Positions 1 through 10,796 of a stretch of DNA of 64,000 nt are shown one piece after another (position 1 is the stretch's first letter; each line of letters starts with the position of its first letter). Origin of the DNA: Cloeon dipterum (Eukaryota; Arthropoda; Insecta; Ephemeroptera; Baetidae); the NCBI RefSeq assembly GCF_949628265.1, contig NC_088786.1, positions 42,243,681-42,307,680 on the forward strand, written 5' to 3'. A model generated the notes under the pieces. That model made no database searches, had not been told where the DNA came from, and saw nothing but the letters and a program-made list of their open reading frames with translations. The position numbers and the translations under genes were made by a program.

Positions 1-666
1 CACGGCATGGAGCTCTCTTCCCTCGAGACTAAGGACGAAATGCGGTACCTCAGGGAACAAATGGGAGGTTGGTGCCATTATTTTTCCTTTTGCGCACGTT
101 TCCAATGAACAGAGAGCTACTGCGCAGGCTTATTAGTGTACGCATGCGCGGCAAAATGCATAGTAATATAGTTACGCATGTCTAGTACGCTTACAAATCA
201 ACTGCGCATGCCTTACTTTCATAAGAACCTACTGCGCAGGAATACTAGAGTGCGCATGCGCAGGGAAAATTAATTACTGACAATTTATGCATTCCGTGTA
301 CCCATTAAATCCACTGCGCATGTCTTACTCTCACAAGAACCTACTGCGCATGAACACAAGTCATAAACAATACAGGCTGCGCAGTAGTTTTGTGCGCAAG
401 TTGGACATGCGCACTTATCAAATTGTCGATTTCCAGCCTATTATTGGACAAGCGGCTACCACACCCAGGGCGACACGTTGAGGAGCGCCGCATTCCGGGA
501 CCTGATCACGGACACGTTCACGTGGGCGGGCACCGGCAAGAAGGTGGAGCTGGAAATCCGCAAATCGTACTACGCGGGCGAGTGCGTCGGCGCCAGCAAG
601 GACGGCCTGTACGCGTGGCCCTGCTCCAATCTGCGCTACTTCGTGTGCGAGCTGGAGAAGTGCTAA
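1..666 (+). CDS. C-type lectin, last two exons (5' end off window)
   Basis: This is the 3' part of a C-type lectin-domain protein, probably secreted. Exon 1..67 reads GMELSSLETKDEM, the usual start of a CTLD after the first conserved Cys. It ends in phase 1 at a GT donor. Exon 437..666 follows an AG acceptor at 435-436 and continues with YYWTSG, FTWAG, GECVG, WPC and YFVCE before TAA. WTSG, the GEC Cys and FVCE are CTLD landmarks. The usual WND triplet is WPC here, so calcium-dependent sugar binding is doubtful. A poly(A) signal AATAAA lies at 841-846, so the 3' UTR would run antisense across the VWA8 exon at 672-820. The gene sits inside a VWA8 intron on the opposite strand. It could also be a decaying copy, but the visible exons have no lesions. 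Confidence 0.85.
70..430. repeat. Cluster of TGCGCATG/CTGCGCAGG motifs in the lectin intron
   Basis: The lectin intron carries about ten copies of a GCGCA core, such as ACTGCGCATG, CTGCGCAGG and GCGCATGCGC. It also has a direct repeat of about 45 bp: positions about 195-240 resemble 305-352, each with a GCGCATG, a cttac block and AAGAACCTACTGCGCA. The same core recurs in other introns of this window (about 2303, 2393, 8541, 8601, 10975). It therefore looks like debris of a dispersed element rather than chance. Confidence 0.6.
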
Positions 667-671
667 CTGAC

Positions 672-3600
672 CTGTGCAGCTGGATGTAGTCACGCGGCCG
701 GTTGAGCAGGAAGAGCAGCCGGTCGGCCAGCTTGTTCTTGCCCACGCCCTGGTTACCCACCAGCAACAGGTGCTCGCCCAGCGCAAAGTCCTGCATTAGC
801 CACTCCAAAACTGCCAAGTGCTGTTGTAACAATAACATTTAATAAAAATCACTCACAGATTGGAGTTTACGGCGCCTTTTTTTAATCAGAACCTATTTTG
901 GCGGGGTAAAAATCCCCTATTTTTAAAAGTTACAAGTAATTGAGGCTAAATTAAAACTGCGCATGCGTCAATTCGTGTTTTGTGGTAAAACAGCGCGGCG
1001 ACCAATCAGATGCGCTCTGTAGGCCCCCTAGCGAGCATCACGCCTCACGGTACAGAGAGGAGCTCTTTGCCCGTGACGACCACTCCCACACTGGAGTGTA
1101 AGGAAAGGAGAGTAGATACTAACAGGCGACAATGACATCAGAGCTGATACTCTTCTACTCCTTTCCTTACACTCCTCTATTCTAGGGGGGCCTAGAGAGC
1201 CGGAGCATCTGATTGGTCGCGGCGCTGCTTTACAACAAAACATGACTTGAGGAATGTGATAGTTTTCTTACCTGAGGAACGTCAAAGAAGAGGACGTCCG
1301 GGACCTTGGACTTGGCTTCCGTGTAATGGCGTTGGATCGTGGTGCTGCCGATGGTCACCTGGCGCTCATCAACCTGACAGGTAAGGTCCGCAGCCTCTGA
1401 TTCGCCAGCCGGAACCACGCCCACCTCGGCCAGGGCGCTGTCCAGCGCTTGCCGCGCCATGCTCGGCAGGAATCTGAAATTCTATCAGTCCAAGAAACTC
1501 TTTAAAGGAGGTTCAGGTATTCACCTTGCCAGGCATGCCCTTTGCATGGCATCGTAGACGTTCTCCTGAGGGAATTCCTTCATGCGGCGTGCAACCCGCA
1601 GCAGCTGCCTCGTGGACAGCGAGCCGGCCAGCGACTGCACCGTCTGGTCAGCTGATCCACGCAGGAAGTGGGCAGCTTCAACCACCTTTCGCAATGCGTC
1701 AGGCACGCCCCCGTACTACAATAACCACAAATTAACCCTGATTTAATTTAATCCGTGTCTTCCGAGCTCATTACCAGGTTGTGGATCAGGTGCAGCTCTT
1801 CAGGCATGCTGAGCGGCCGCATCTGATGGTACAGGAAGAGACTAAGCATCTCTGGACTCAACCACTGACCCTGAGAGCCACCTGAAAGTAGGTTGTAACA
1901 ACAGATGATTGGCTGAAGACGAGACGCACCAATTGTAGGGGGTTCGGCTAGGGCAACGATCCTGAAAGAAGGGTGAATCCGCAGGACTCCCGCCTCCTGC
2001 AGCTCTGCGTCGTTCAAACCGGACTGCTGCTTGACCGCGTCGTACCTGTCGTGCCTCAAAAGCCGTTTCCCGTCGTACAGCTGCAGTTCTCGGTCGTGAA
2101 CCAACCTGGAAAGCACTTATTGTCTTACCAAACAGTCGAATAAAGACCCAAAACACGTTTAAGACCGTCTTTAACGAAGTTTTTGAGCCCACCAATCGAT
2201 TCCTGAGGGTCAAATTAGTTAAAATTGATTTTTTTTCCGTGAAAATTGTGCAGCGCGATGTGCGAACTTTTTTCCCGCCAAAATAATATGAACGTATATA
2301 TGACTACTGCGCATGCGTCAGAGCTGGCCGGATGTGACAAAGAAGTCATTCGTACAGGCTGTTTCTCTGCAATTGCTCAAACCAGCTCTCACGCATGCGC
2401 AGTCCTCGCAAATTCGTTCATATTGTTTTGGCGGGAAAAAAGTTCGCACGTCATGGCACACTTTTTAACGGAAAAAACATCCACTCTACCTAATTGGACC
2501 CTCAGGAATCGATTGGTGAGCTCAGAATCTTCGTCATATAAGATCCGCCATTTTGTTTTCTGACCTGTGGACGACGGCAAGGGTGCTGGCGTGGATGCGG
2601 TGGAGGCCGTCGAGCAGCGCCATCTTGCCGCTGAGGGCGGCGGCCACGAGCGGCGAATCGCGCCACACCGTGTCGCCATTGGCCAGGGTGGTTCGCTGCT
2701 GCAGCAGGTCGCGTGACGTCATATCTTGGTAGAGCACGATCGGCTCCGTTTGGTAAGCGAGCAGTTCGGCCAAACGCCGCACCGTGGCGCTCTTGCCACA
2801 CCCCTTCGGCCCCACCAGGCACACGTCCTGCGCGCTGTGCGATTGGACCAGCCGGCCCAACAGCTCGCCCTGGTACTCGGTCTCGACGTAGGAGGAGCCA
2901 GGGCCTTCCCCGCCCTCCCCTCGCGGCACTGCAACCTCGCTCAACACTCCGCCTAATTTGAAGGTATAAATCGGAGTAGGGGAAGTTGACTTTTTAACAT
3001 ACCTGCGGAGATGGAGACTTTGGCCGAGTTGGGACCGTCAGGTCGAATCTCTAAAATGGAGTTAGGGGCGTCGTCCGCTCGGACCCTGAGCGATCCTAAG
3101 ATCTCGCGGACGCTGGCGCCGCCTTCCTTCGCGAGAAACAGCGGGAAGGGGTAGAGGCGGTGGAAAACCTCGTGTACTGACAGGCCTGGAAAGAGTTCCT
3201 GCGAGAGGGGAAGGTTGTTTCAGGTGGTTTTTCTGATCGGAGTGAAGCTGGCTAGAGCTAACTTCACTCCGATCCGCGGATGGATATAAAAGTGGGCGGG
3301 GCGAGGGGTCTCATTAACCGACTCCAGTCTGATGAGGGGGGTCAAGTGTGTGGGTTTGAAATTTTTCTTTTTTTTTCAGGACTCACCAGGAGTTGGGCAG
3401 CGGCTGAAAGGTTATCGGCCGGAAAATCTGGCAGCGATTGCGCCTCTGACTCGGCCGAGAGCAGTGCGTGCGCACACGACACCAGCTGGGCCAATTTGGA
3501 AGGGTCCGCCCCCGGAAAACGACCTGTCAGGTCTGACACCTGCGCCTGAAATCATAATAAAGAGATTATCAGCGTTTTATACCATTAAATCCTGTTATTT

Positions 3601-6600
3601 AAATCAATTCGGCCTTTTTCCGAGCTGGGAAAATGTCTTATCTCGGTGTCTTGACTCTTTTGAAAAGTGTTTAGCGCGAAAAGCAATTACATTAGAGGAA
3701 AAAAAAGGTAATTTACTTATCGGCGAGTGACAGGCGGGCTGCACATTCACGCGGCGGGGGATTTGATCGAAATGAAGCCATTACGGCGAATTGAATTCGA
3801 AGGGTAATTCGCCGGCTCTCTTATCAGTCGACACGCGCGTGTGGCGATCTCGCGCGCGCGTCAATGAGAAACAATTTGCAGTGAGAATTATTTCAATTTC
3901 CAGCGTGTCCGACGCCCCGCACGCGGCTTAATGGCAGTCGAGCAGGCGAACGCGCCATTCGAAAACTAGCAGCCCTCCACACAGCCTCTCAAATTAAATT
4001 ATAAACTCAAGTGCGGGACGGCAGGGATTTCCAAAAGAAAGGGAGATTAAATAAAAAAATTCGAATCATTTTTAAAATTAAAAAATCTGGCGATTTTTAC
4101 TGAGAATCTCTTTGGAGGTCTAATAAGACTTTCGGAAGGGATAAATCGTCGAACCTTGGCGTCAGGGTAGCCCTAAAAAGATCGATATCATTAAATTCCA
4201 ATATTTTGCCGCTTTTTCGGTCTCTGTATTTATTCGATTTGTCCAATTTGACCCTTTGGAAGCCATCAGGGATCTCAGGAACGAGATTTTGAGCACATTG
4301 GAAGCTTCCAAAGGGTTTAATTGCATATATTTTAAGTGCTCTTGATTTTTTCGTTCCAACGGAGACTTAATTTTGCAGATTTTGTTTTTTTTTAAATTTT
4401 AAATTAATTAAATTTATTTTTTTAACATTTGGATACCGTTTGTTTTGCGTCAAAATGCGAGCGTTTTGCGCAGTGAGCTATTTAGCAATGCTTGACAAAC
4501 GCGCTGGGAACACGAGCACGTTGTGGCGGAAAACTTTGCAAAGTTGGAGAATTCCCAGCACGATTTTCCAGCGCGGCAAAATTGCAGAGAGCGATTCTCT
4601 AAAATTTCCCGCACGAATGAAATAGAATCCAAGTTTTATGGAACGAGCCGGAATTAAAAATCATATTATTTGAAATTTTGAAATTTAAAAAAAAATTAAA
4701 ATCAATTTTTTAAACCTTTTTGCCCCTTAAAAAAATCTGTGCTCCTTAAATCTCTACACTAATGGTTAATGTTTGGTTTTAAAAAGTTATTTAATCCACG
4801 TTGAAGCTGCTCTCCAAGGAATTTCCTTTTTTTTTAATAAAAAAAAAACCTCCCGATCAATCGCGATCGGCTCTCGAGCTCTGGTCGTGCCGCTCGGATT
4901 TTCCGGTGCGAGCGTGGCGGCTGGTGGGGGAGGGAGAGCGAGAGAGAAAGTGAGAGAGAGCATTTCCCGTTCATCGGAAAAGCGCACCGAATTATTTGTG
5001 CGGTGCCAGGCGAGTCGGCGGCGGCAGGAGATCGGCGTCGCCATGGCAACGGCGGGTTGCCTACCTCCTAGGCGCCGCTGCGCGCCGCGTCCGCAGCCGC
5101 TGCAGCAAAAAAACTGGAAACAAAAAACTGCGATAACTCCCAAAAACGTCGGCTTTTCCATGCGGCCTGCGCGCTGGACACCGAAATCGGGCGAAAAATC
5201 GCGCAGCTTTTTCTCAAGCCCCGCACCGACCGGAAAATCTCCAGCGAGCCGCGAAAAAATCGGGATTTTTGTGGAATATCGCTTCATTTTGGAGTGTGTC
5301 GTTTGAGGCACGAACGCGACGCTTCGACAAAAAGGCTAATTAAACGAAAGACGACCGAGTTTTGGACGAGCGGCACTCGTGTCGCGTGCCGCGACTCCAT
5401 CATCCAGCTCGAACTTAATTGAGAAGCAACTTTTTCGCCACAGACCTTTGAATTTCGTAATTTCCTCCTTTGTAAGTTTGTTTAGAACTTAATTTATTAA
5501 AGAAATTTTCACCGTGGGTCAAAATAAAAAAATTCGGATCGATGGAAAAGCAATAAATCAGGTTTATATCTGGAAAAGAAAAGTCTGTGTGCGAAAGAAC
5601 ATAAAACGCGGACATTCAGATGCAAAACACAGACAATTTGAGTAAAAAACGGGCGTGATATCGAATGACCTTGCGAGCGTGGCTCGTGATTTACTGCTTT
5701 CCGACACGCACACACGTGAATGCACACGCGGCCATCTTGGAATTCCGGGCCGTAAATCAAAGCGATAATTAGGCCGCAATTAAATTCGGATCATCGGCGA
5801 ATTCGGTGCCGCGCGCGATTTATGTCCGCGTCTCCGACGTTTTACGAGGCACGTGCACCTTTTACGTGCGCGCTCATAAAATCCTATTTTCTATCTGCGA
5901 ACATAAATGCTCCGATTTGGAAATGCAAATTGCTTGCCGATCGGAAAATGGGAATTTCTACAAATAGTGGCATGAGAATGCGTCGTTTGCCGCGTAATTT
6001 CCTCGATTTGTTCGAGTCTTAGAAAATAAATCACTCAAAATGTCCATCTTAAATGATAGAAATATTTTTTATTTTACAATTTAAATTAGCTCCTCCGTTT
6101 GAAATTGTGATTTCTCGAGTCGAAGAAAGGTTTTGAGGTCGCGGAGATGGCGAGGAAAGGATTTTGTGACACAATTCCCGCAGTCTGCGAGTTTGAGCAG
6201 TTTGTCGGGGGTGCAGCAGGCTCATCCCCATCGATCCGGAAAGTGCGAGCACGGAATAAGCAGTCACGACTGCTGACTGAGTGAGCAAAGGCGATCTCTC
6301 CTCCCTGCTTTCTCCAGACAGCCGCCAGCTATCGACTGCCGCGCCGTCTTTGCTCCAAATAAATAGAGATGTTCCCATTTAACTTTTTATTTTACTTCGA
6401 GTCTTGCGTGGGAATTATAAAACTGCACACCACTTACTCGTTTTAATTTTAATTCAATTTCACAATTAATTAGGGTTGAGAAAGCGAGCGCCGCATAATT
6501 GTGCGATCACACGCGACGAAAGCGCGCATTTTTCTCGGGAAGCGCGAGCGGCACAAAGAAAAAACAAAAGGTCATCGCGTAATAATTCATTTTATTTTTA

Positions 6601-9600
6601 TTCTCACGTAACAAAACAAAGTCACAGCCTCTCACAATCAGTCAAGGGTCGGCTCCTCAACCCTGGGGATGAAGACGTGCAGCTGCGGTCGACCCTGGTC
6701 GCACCTGACCGCCGTCACCTTCAGCCCGCCCGAAGGTTTCCGAGGTGCTGGGTGTACAGACAGCGCCTCGTCTGCTGGATCGAAATTTGGGGTTAAAACT
6801 ACCCCTGACGAATTTTTAAGGGCTGAAAGTGGGATTCTATCAAACAGGGACACTAAGAAGGGTGAAAACCCCATTTTTCAAATTTTTTAAATAACTACCT
6901 GACAGGGCACCAACCTTTGAAAAATCAGGTCAGGGTAAAGGGAAACATCAGAAGTAGAAATTTAGTACAGATATTAATTTAAAATGAGTTTCAATATTTT
7001 TCTTCCTGAACCTGATTCCAGGGTAAACCCTTTTACAGGATTCTTACACCATTTTTCCATGTTACCAATAAAATATGCCTCACTCTATTTTAGAGCCCCT
7101 GAAAATCAACCCTGAAGGTTAAAATCCTGAAACCCTGACCCTGATTCCACCTTCAACCCTTGAATAAGCTATTTACTGACACTCACTGAGCTTGGGACAC
7201 CACCTGGCAGCAACCTTGCGTCGCACCCTGAGTCTCGGAGCTTTGACAGGTGCAACCTGCCGCGCTGGCGACCGCTGGGCTCTCCTCAGGGTGCGAAGGT
7301 CGACGAGACGGGGCCGGTTTCTGCTCGCCTCGCGCTCCAGCCACTGCAGCACCCGTTCCGAGAGCGGATTCAGGTCGGGCAGCCACAGGTCGCCCGCCGG
7401 CTCGTCGCTCAGGTTCTCTTTGTCCTCCTGTTCGTCTTCCGAGGATGACCCTGAGGAGCAACTTGGTTCCGGTGCCGCCACAGCCTCTGCGGCCTCCACC
7501 TCCGACACCTTTGCACCGAAACTCAGGTCTTTTACTTCGAAATGACGAAAAAGGTCACAATACCTGAGCACAAGGGGTGGCCTCAGGGGTGGTTTCCTGG
7601 GTTTGCTGCTTGGGTTTGGGCTCGGCGGCGGCCAGCACGAGTTGCAGCTTCATGAGGCAGCGCTCGAGCTCCGAAGGACGCGGAGGCGGCGCCGGCGGCT
7701 CGTCCCCCGGGGGCAGCGGAGGCGGTCGGGGCCTGGGGGCGGCCAGGGGGTCGTCGGCCCAGAGGATGGCGTGGCGCACGCCGTTCCGCACCACCGTCCG
7801 CACGAACAGCGGCCGCTGCGACGCCTCCCACCGCGGCCGCTGCGCCAGCATCTCGCCGCACACTGAATCACTCTCTCTCAAAACAACCCCCGACTGTGCC
7901 ACTGCTACCCCCTCCCCCTCGCTCCAGCCGGACCGACGCACTCGCCTTCACGTGACAGCACACGCATCATTCGTCGCCTCCTCTTTGTTTAAATTTTTTT
8001 CTCATCATCCCTTAACATTTTAAGGGATGATAATTTCAACCCCCAATGTTTTTGTTTGCTCAGCTTCATTTAAATTGATGTCTCGTCAAAAAATTCGCAT
8101 GCTGAAGGCTGCGGACGTCCACGCGAGGGGTCGTGAGAGTTCAGCGTTTCAACCCTCAAATTGCAGGGTAAACAAAGCGACTTTGAGTGACGCTTGGACG
8201 GCGTAATTGCCTCTCGCGCTCTTCCCGAAGAAAAATGGAGAAAAATAAAGTCTCTATCCTACCTGATAGGTGAGGCCGGTCACGTCCCTTGCCTGGAACC
8301 TGGACCTGAGCGGCGGATCGAGAGGGTTGCCTGTGTACCTGGGCACCGGCAGTCCTAGAGCGATGACCCTGAAGTCCTCGTCCACTCGGACTAGCTTCCA
8401 CGCGTCCATTTCTTCCTGAGAATGCTCCTGAGGACACGAAATAAGAAATTTGTACATGAATTTCATGACCTAAATGCCCTCAGGGTAAAATTCATGGTCA
8501 AATACTATGTATAAACCCCAATTTTTTGTCCTCACATCCATTGCGCATGCGCAGAATGCGTGGAAATCTACTGCGCAGCCTTAAACTGAAATTTCAAAAA
8601 GCGCATGCGCAGTAGAATTCCACGTCCCTCACGCCTGCGCAGTTATCAAAATTAATCTCTATTAGTCCCCGCACCTCCATTCCACCATTTCCCAACGTGA
8701 CCCTGAGAAAGGTACTCACCCTGAGCAGCTGATCATATCTCGGTGCAGCCATGAGGAAGCGGCCATCCTCCAACTGCATCTCGCGATTCTCCAGCAAATT
8801 ATTCAGCACCGGCAGGACATTCCGCTCCACCTTCTCTATTCCTTCAAGCAGCAGGACGCGACCCTGAGTGGCTGCCCTGACGGCGCTCTGGTCGAGGTAG
8901 GAGGCTGTGCCACCGGCGATCTCTCGTCGCTGCTTCAGGTCTGACTCGGTCGTGTCTCGCGACAGGGACACGTACTCGAGTTCTCGCCGGGTCAATTCCA
9001 GGAACTGCATGGCCAGGGTGCGTCTCAGGGGCCCTGGCCTGCCGATCAGGAACATGTCCTGCTGCAGCAAGTCTTTCTGCAGCATCCATCGCAGGTGGCT
9101 CAGCGTCTCCTCGCTCAGGTTTTCACCCACTGTTTGCAAATAAATTTACTCAGGGTGGCATACTAGGGTACACCCTGATTTCAGGTTAAGATTGGGAGTA
9201 GGAAGATATTGCTAATGCTTAGGAGCTTTCGATTGTTTAAATTTAATTGAAGGTTGAATCAGGAATAATTCACCCTGAATTCAGGGTAGATAACTGATTT
9301 CTCAAATTATAACCTTTAATAACTATTAGTGTTTGAGTTGATGAATTAAATTGAAATTTAACTGGCAGGTGCAACATACCCTGACCTCAGGGTTTGCCCT
9401 GAGGATACAAAATTAGGCTAGAATTTGCCTCTATTCTGGATGAAATATTAAAAAATATAACAGGTTACTCATCGAGTACCCTGAGCTCAGGTCAACTGTG
9501 TTAAAAACACTATTTTCCGTCCTCCAATTTTTTAAACAGATATTATGACGAGTTTTCGTTATGTAATATTAACCACAATTTTCGCAGTCAATCTCATTTT

Positions 9601-9870
9601 CAAGCCGAAGGTTGCGATTTTTGCGACCTTACCGTAGTTGGCAGGGACGTAGGCCGGCTGTTTGGGCACCTTGAGCTCCTTGGACACGTCCCCGATGGTG
9701 ATTTTTCCGGCGCCTGTGCCGAACAAAGTGGCATTAGGTGCATTATTCGGCCCAGCTGACAATTAAAAATATTTACTGCTGTAGTGGCGGAGGCCGACGG
9801 TTTTGTGCAGCAGCAGTTTGTGGCCGCTCAGGATGCGCCGCAGCACCGAAATCCTGCGCGCCGTCGACAT
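672..9870 (-). CDS. VWA8: von Willebrand factor A domain-containing protein 8, 5' part (runs off left edge)
   Basis: VWA8 is a large mitochondrial dynein-like AAA+ ATPase. Coding exons in order: 9870-9777, 9713-9633, 9129-8720, 8427-8263, 3545-3387, 3198-3003, 2952-2565, 2105-1930, 1881-1775, 1715-1525, 1473-1272, 820-672. All phases agree, giving about 772 residues. The first 31 residues are Arg-rich without acid (MSTARRISVLRRIL), as expected of a mitochondrial presequence. Three ATPase modules are visible, with P-loops GRPGPLRR (88-95, degenerate, as in the family), GPKGCGKS (415-422) and GNQGVGKN (745-752). Each is followed by conserved blocks such as LSRDTTESDLKQRREI, LYQDMTSRDLLQQR and NRPRDYIQLHR. 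The C-terminal half with the VWA domain must lie beyond position 1. Human VWA8 is about 1,900 residues. Identification is firm. The 4.7-kb intron 8262-3546 and the intron starting at 671 host other genes. Confidence 0.93.
973..1243. mobile_element. Foldback/MITE-like inverted repeat
   Basis: Both ends carry the same sequence in opposite orientation: a block with GCG.CGACCAATCAGATGC, then a CTAGGCCCCCCTAG-like stretch. An inner pair, GTGTAAGGAAAGGAG, occurs at about 1095 (plus) and 1155-1175 (minus). The whole is about 270 bp with a short loop and no coding capacity, sitting in the VWA8 intron 821-1271. Target-site duplication was not resolved. Confidence 0.7.
2150..2530. mobile_element. Foldback/MITE-like element filling a VWA8 intron
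   Basis: The arms are about 145-180 bp and imperfect. CACCAATCGATTCCTGAGGG at about 2190 is matched on the other strand at about 2517. Then come a GTGCGAACTTTTTTCCCGCC block (about 2259-2281 and 2429-2450), a region with ATATGAACG, and a GCGCATGCG core (about 2303 and 2393). The loop is about 50 bp. The element makes up most of the 459-nt intron between VWA8 exons 2952-2565 and 2105-1930. No ORF of its own is credible. Confidence 0.8.
3546..6590. other. VWA8 intron 4, 5' flank and downstream of nested gene: no gene seen
   Basis: No supported coding exon. It mixes AT-rich stretches with CpG-rich blocks at about 3720-3960 (including GCGCGCGCG), 4860-5310 and 5640-5990. These resemble insect regulatory DNA in composition, but I recognise no specific element. 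Open frames here lack splice-compatible or family-like sequence. Confidence 0.4.
4860..5310. promoter_or_regulatory. CpG/GAGA-rich intronic block, candidate regulatory region
   Basis: This is a 450-bp GC-rich island in an AT-rich intron. It contains a GA-repeat run at about 4930-4965, of the type bound by GAGA factors, and many CpGs. It is open on both strands for more than 500 bp (a frame of 177 codons on plus and 174 on minus), which follows from base composition rather than two genes. A promoter or enhancer is the simplest reading, but nothing proves it. Confidence 0.3.
6638..7851 (-). CDS. Unrecognised 248-residue protein nested in a VWA8 intron
   Basis: Three exons, 7851-7564, 7508-7187 and 6774-6638, joined by introns of 55 and 412 nt, give a clean frame of 248 residues. 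A poly(A) signal in the minus sense lies at 6596-6591, 42 nt past the stop, so this looks like a real independent gene. The first part has a Pro-rich stretch (PRPRPPPLPP). The middle is Ser/Glu-rich with a KEN motif at about 126-128 (EDKENLS), followed by WLPDLNPLSERVLQWLE and a strongly basic segment (LRVRRKVAARW). A KEN box next to acidic and basic regions is seen in APC/C-regulated cell-cycle proteins, but that is only suggestive and I do not recognise the family. A longer start at 7941 in the same frame is possible. It lies wholly inside intron 8262-3546 of VWA8, same strand. Confidence 0.7.
8535..8650. repeat. Short GCGCATGCGC inverted repeat
   Basis: Imperfect inverted repeat of about 60-bp arms within the VWA8 intron 8428-8719. 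The left arm has TGCGCATGCGCAG, GCGTGGAA and CTACTGCGCA. The right arm repeats these in reverse complement (GCGCATGCGCAGTAG, TTCCACG, CGCCTGCGCAG). It belongs with the similar motif clusters near 100-400 and 2300-2400. Confidence 0.65.
9150..9495. repeat. Intronic cluster of CCCTGA/TCAGGG palindromes
   Basis: The VWA8 intron 9130-9632 holds a perfect 16-bp palindrome ACCCTGAATTCAGGGT at 9272-9287, a near-perfect one at 9377-9393, and looser ones at about 9172 and 9478. The same pair of half-sites is dense at 6900-7150 and at 61821-61960 in a filamin intron. Confidence 0.55.
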
Positions 9871-10001
9871 TTCGGCAATTTCAGTCTTTTCTCGTCCCTC
9901 GTCCCGAATCACATCGTCCAAACATCGGCAAAATAAAAAGGTTCAAGAGAGCAACAACATGTTTTCAGCCGAATCATATGGTGATAAGATTAATTTGGGA
10001 G

Positions 10002-10362
10002 AACCGGTTGTCAAATTATTAAACCGGTTGTTTTTTATTTCAAAAAATTTGTGTTTGGAGAGATTTTGGTTTCTTTGAAGGTTTGAAGAAGGAGAAAAAT
10101 TGGGCTTTTTCTGACTATGGGACATTTTACATTTGAACATGTTGGGATTTTAATTTTAAAATTACCGGTTTGATAAAGAGAAAGCTCGGTTTTGTTCGTT
10201 TTAGCAAACCGGTATAATTGAATGGAAATTTATTTCAGAAAAGCGTAATTATAATTGCAAGTGATTTTATTTAAGCTCGTATTTAATTTTAGAGAAAGCT
10301 TTTGAGAATTGATTAATTTTATTCAGTAAATTCATCTTTTAATTTTTTAAATTATACCGGTT
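10002..10362. promoter_or_regulatory. Cluster of five ACCGGTT motifs, candidate Grainyhead/CP2 sites
   Basis: AACCGGTT occurs at 10002-10009 and 10021-10028, with close variants at 10164-10170, 10206-10213 and 10355-10362. AACCGGTT is the known core of Grainyhead/CP2 factors, epithelial regulators in insects. The cluster lies upstream of VWA8 (minus) and upstream of the plus-strand lectin at 11.9 kb. Which gene it serves, if any, is unknown. Confidence 0.45.
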
Positions 10363-10796
10363 TTTTAAGGAGCCGCGTTAATCACCCAGACCATGCTTGC
10401 AGCAGCCTCTCTTGTTCGCGAGCTGTACTATTTCGAGCTTTGGTTCGCAGTCACGTGATAGACTCACCGCCAAAAATTTAAATACGCATTTTATGTGTCT
10501 AAAACCACGGATATTGTTTTTTAAAGACCGAATCTTGCGTTGAAAATCCTTTAATCTTTAATTTGTGACAAATTGTTATCATCAGGGGCCGGATTCACGC
10601 GACGTGCAGACATGGCATTTGGTAGAGTACGGCAGGAAAGTTGCAAACATAAAAAATGAGATGGAAATAGCTTCAGCAGGATTTATATTTTTGTTGTTAT
10701 TTCTTTACTAACAGCTAATTAGCCCGGTAATTGGCGAAACGACCGTTAAATGGCACATCAGGCTGATAGAAAAGTAACAAAATGCGTGGGAATGAA

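Noticed and set aside
4773..5311. Overlapping frames of 177 and 174 codons on opposite strands as genes
   Set aside because: No domain, signal or splice support. Both follow from GC-rich, stop-poor sequence, and codons look random.
9714..9776. In-frame TAA in the VWA8 first exon, or a 21-nt intron
   Set aside because: A normal 63-nt intron (donor GTAAAT at 9776, acceptor CAG at 9716-9714) removes the stop, keeps phase and leads straight into the conserved ITIGDV block.
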